Assembly (NCBI GenBank): GCA_029005335.1
Contig: JAQXFT010000131.1
Span: 1 to 7,850 of the forward strand
DNA length: 7,850 nt
Direction: 5' to 3'
Source of the DNA: Oscillospiraceae bacterium
Lineage (GTDB): Bacteria; Bacillota; Clostridia; Oscillospirales; Ruminococcaceae
A program made the position numbers and the translations under genes. Numbering within the stretch: position 1 is the first letter of the stretch; each line of letters starts with the position of its first letter. The notes beneath the pieces are model-generated. The model did not search any database and was not told the origin of the DNA. It saw only the letters and a list, made by a program, of their open reading frames with translations. Of the stretch, positions 6,435 through 7,850 are shown in pieces.

Positions 6435-7304
6435 ATGGGAATCTTAAAGCGTGCAATATCGAAAGATGCATCTGTAATATCAATGTTTCTTGACGGCACG
6501 GATATAATATCCGAAATGGAGAGAATACACAAGACTTCAGCAGTAGTAACAGCAGGTCTCGGAAGGCTTTCAATAGGAGCTTCGCTTATGGGATACGGTC
6601 TTAAAAATCAGAATGATACCGTAACTCTGAGAGTTGACGGCGGAGGGGCTACGGGTCAGCTTGTTGCAGTTGCGGACAGCAGAGGGAACGTTAAAAGCTA
6701 TGCAACAAATCCGGTTGTAGAAATTCCTCTTAACAAATTCGGAAAATTAGATGTAGGCGGTGCAGTAGGAAAAGACGGTACATTGTCAGTAGTCAAGGAT
6801 TTGGGAATGAAAGAGCCTTATGTCGGAGTGATTCCGCTTGTATCAGGAGAAATTGCCGAGGATATTGCAAGCTATTATGCAACAAGCGAACAGATTCCGA
6901 CAGTATGCGGTCTTGGAGTTCTTGTAAATCCTGATTTGACTGTAAAGGTTGCAGGCGGTTATCTCATACAGTTGCTTCCTTTTGCAGATGAAAAATGCAT
7001 TGATGTTCTTGAAAAGAATATAAACACCCTCCCACCCGTAACAACTATGATGTCAGACGGCATGACGGCTGAGGAAATAGCTCTGAAGCTTCTTGACGGT
7101 CTCGAACCGAATATTCTTGATGAATCGGAAGTATTCTATAAATGCGACTGCAATCGTGAACGTACTGAAAGAGTATTAATCAGTCTCGGAAAAAAAGAAC
7201 TTTCCGCAATGGCTGATGAGGGAAAAGATGTTGAAATATGCTGTCATTTCTGCGATAAAAAATATACTTTTACTCCAAAGGAAATATCAGACCTTATCAA
7301 ATAA
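6435..7304 (+). CDS. hslO: Hsp33 redox-regulated molecular chaperone
   Basis: Hsp33 is a cytoplasmic holdase switched on by oxidation: reduced protein binds zinc through four cysteines, and oxidants such as hypochlorite release the zinc and expose the substrate-binding surface. The N-terminal domain (1-180) shows family blocks such as the GATGQL loop (71-76), VVEIPL near 94-99 and GVIPLVSGEIAEDIASYY (131-148). The redox switch is C237-x-C239, then 30 residues, then C270-x-x-C273, within the family spacing of CxC-x(27-32)-CxxC; C269 is an extra adjacent cysteine. At 289 residues it is complete. AGGAGGT (6419-6425), nine bases before the ATG, overlaps the stop codon of the methyltransferase gene, consistent with an operon. 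It is the last gene of the operon and ends just before a strong terminator. Confidence 0.97.
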   Translation: MGILKRAISKDASVISMFLDGTDIISEMERIHKTSAVVTAGLGRLSIGASLMGYGLKNQNDTVTLRVDGGGATGQLVAVADSRGNVKSYATNPVVEIPLNKFGKLDVGGAVGKDGTLSVVKDLGMKEPYVGVIPLVSGEIAEDIASYYATSEQIPTVCGLGVLVNPDLTVKVAGGYLIQLLPFADEKCIDVLEKNINTLPPVTTMMSDGMTAEEIALKLLDGLEPNILDESEVFYKCDCNRERTERVLISLGKKELSAMADEGKDVEICCHFCDKKYTFTPKEISDLIK

Positions 7305-7308
7305 TTTT

Positions 7309-7338
7309 AAAGGGCGGTAAATTTTATACCGCCCTTTT
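7309..7338. terminator. Bidirectional terminator between convergent hslO and HAD gene
   Basis: AAAGGGCGGTA (7309-7319) pairs perfectly with TACCGCCCTTT (7327-7337), 11 bp with a seven-base loop. On plus it runs into TTTTGATTTT; on minus it runs into TTTAAAATTATTT, so it can stop transcription from both sides. The stop codon of the minus-strand gene (7324-7326) lies in the loop, and its last codons form the right arm. Confidence 0.92.
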
Positions 7339-7791
7339 GATTTTGTCTACCTGATTGAGAATCTCATCAGCCCACTGCGGATTATTTTCCGAAATAAGAT
7401 AAACTTTAAATCCGTATGTTTTTCCGTTTTCTGCAACGGATATATCATCATCAATATGCAGGTCAATTCGGTATCTGGAGGGATATTTTGACGGCATAGG
7501 TTCGCATTTTTCTCCCTGAACCTCTTTTTTGTGACGTTCACCGTTAATTATAAAATCAAGATTAATTCCGTAGCATCTGAAAAGCGTTTTGATGTACCAT
7601 TCCGAACGGAATGAGGTTGTATAAATCCACACCCGGATATTTTTCTTTTTCAGCTCGGAAATAAGCTTTACTGTTCCGGCACGGAGTCTGTCACGAAAAA
7701 TAAGATTCAGCGGAAAGTGCAGACTTTTTTCGGCACTGCATTTTTCCGGATTTATGAAAAGTGTATCATCTAAATCAAACGAAACTATCAC
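7324..7791 (-). CDS. Small HAD-superfamily hydrolase, phosphatase-like
   Basis: A 155-residue single-domain HAD-like protein without a large cap. Motif I is VSFDLDDTLF, the DxDxT signature with the nucleophile Asp and the acid/base Asp two residues on. Motif II is the Thr/Ser of WIYTTSFRSEWYI. A lysine in SKYPSRY, just ahead of the next motif, may be motif III. Motif IV is LHIDDD. The substrate is unknown; relatives of this size dephosphorylate small metabolites or phosphoproteins. The start needs care. A TTG at 7800 would give 158 residues but directly abuts the ribosome binding site. The GTG at 7791 has GGGGAG (complement of 7801-7806) nine bases upstream and is preferred here. The gene is convergent to hslO, has its own promoter and shares the terminator. 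Confidence 0.85.
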   Translation of the reverse strand: MIVSFDLDDTLFINPEKCSAEKSLHFPLNLIFRDRLRAGTVKLISELKKKNIRVWIYTTSFRSEWYIKTLFRCYGINLDFIINGERHKKEVQGEKCEPMPSKYPSRYRIDLHIDDDISVAENGKTYGFKVYLISENNPQWADEILNQVDKIKRAV

Positions 7792-7804
7792 TTTTATCAA
7801 CTCC

Positions 7805-7816
7805 CCGATATATCGG
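7805..7816. promoter_or_regulatory. Perfect palindrome over the HAD gene start site: possible operator
   Basis: CCGATATATCGG is a perfect 12-bp palindrome located five bases downstream of the -10 box, covering the expected transcription start and touching the ribosome binding site. The position suits a repressor site. At the RNA level its arms are too close together for a stable hairpin. No regulator gene is visible in the window. Confidence 0.4.
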
Positions 7817-7820
7817 ATAT

Positions 7821-7850
7821 ATTATATCATATAGCTGAATTCTTTGTCAA
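7821..7850 (-). promoter_or_regulatory. Sigma-A promoter of the HAD gene
   Basis: On the minus strand, TTGACA (7850-7845) and TATAAT (7826-7821) are both perfect matches, with an 18-base spacer and TG one base before the -10 (7829-7828). Initiation is expected near 7814, about 23 bases before the GTG start. Confidence 0.85.

Overview
The window looks like a chromosome segment of a low-GC Gram-positive bacterium of the class Clostridia, probably Ruminococcus-like. This rests on consensus sigma-A promoters, AGGAGG-type ribosome binding sites, tRNA without an encoded CCA, a Firmicutes-type SecA with a CxC...CC tail, and AT-rich codon use. The genus is inferred; no marker gene in the window fixes it.

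Region 1 (1-776) is the unusual part. About 280 bases at the start have no convincing gene but contain many mutually consistent RNA stems, one pair of which would form a pseudoknot. They read as a structured noncoding RNA, possibly a raiA-type RNA or a relic of group II intron domain I. Right behind it lies a gene for a very acidic 156-residue protein. It carries the motif SELPF twice, once internally and once at the exact C-terminus, where it resembles the C-terminal tip of single-stranded-DNA-binding protein (SSB).

Region 2 (777-3804) is housekeeping: a strong extended -10 promoter, a single tRNA-Arg(CCU), a T-rich run, a second strong promoter, then secA (913 residues, complete) with its own intrinsic terminator.

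Region 3 (3805-7338) looks like one tightly spaced operon: a 611-residue lipoprotein, a class I SAM-dependent methyltransferase and hslO (the redox-regulated chaperone Hsp33). The gaps are 16 and 14 bases. The lipoprotein holds three copies of a roughly 175-residue unit with a DxDxDGxxD calcium-type loop that resembles XAC2610-like single-blade domains, and ends in a tandem EDDYY tail encoded by a 15-bp DNA repeat.

Region 4 (7309-7850) is a convergent minus-strand gene for a small HAD-fold phosphatase-like protein. It has its own sigma-A promoter and a perfect 12-bp palindrome over the expected transcription start. It shares a bidirectional terminator with hslO; the left part of that hairpin lies in the intergenic gap, while its loop and right arm contain the HAD gene's stop codon and last codons.

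Together, secA and the lipoprotein concern export and the cell surface, and hslO concerns protein quality control. The best candidates for something undescribed are the RNA plus acidic SSB-tip-like protein at the left end, and the triple-blade, EDDYY-tailed lipoprotein.
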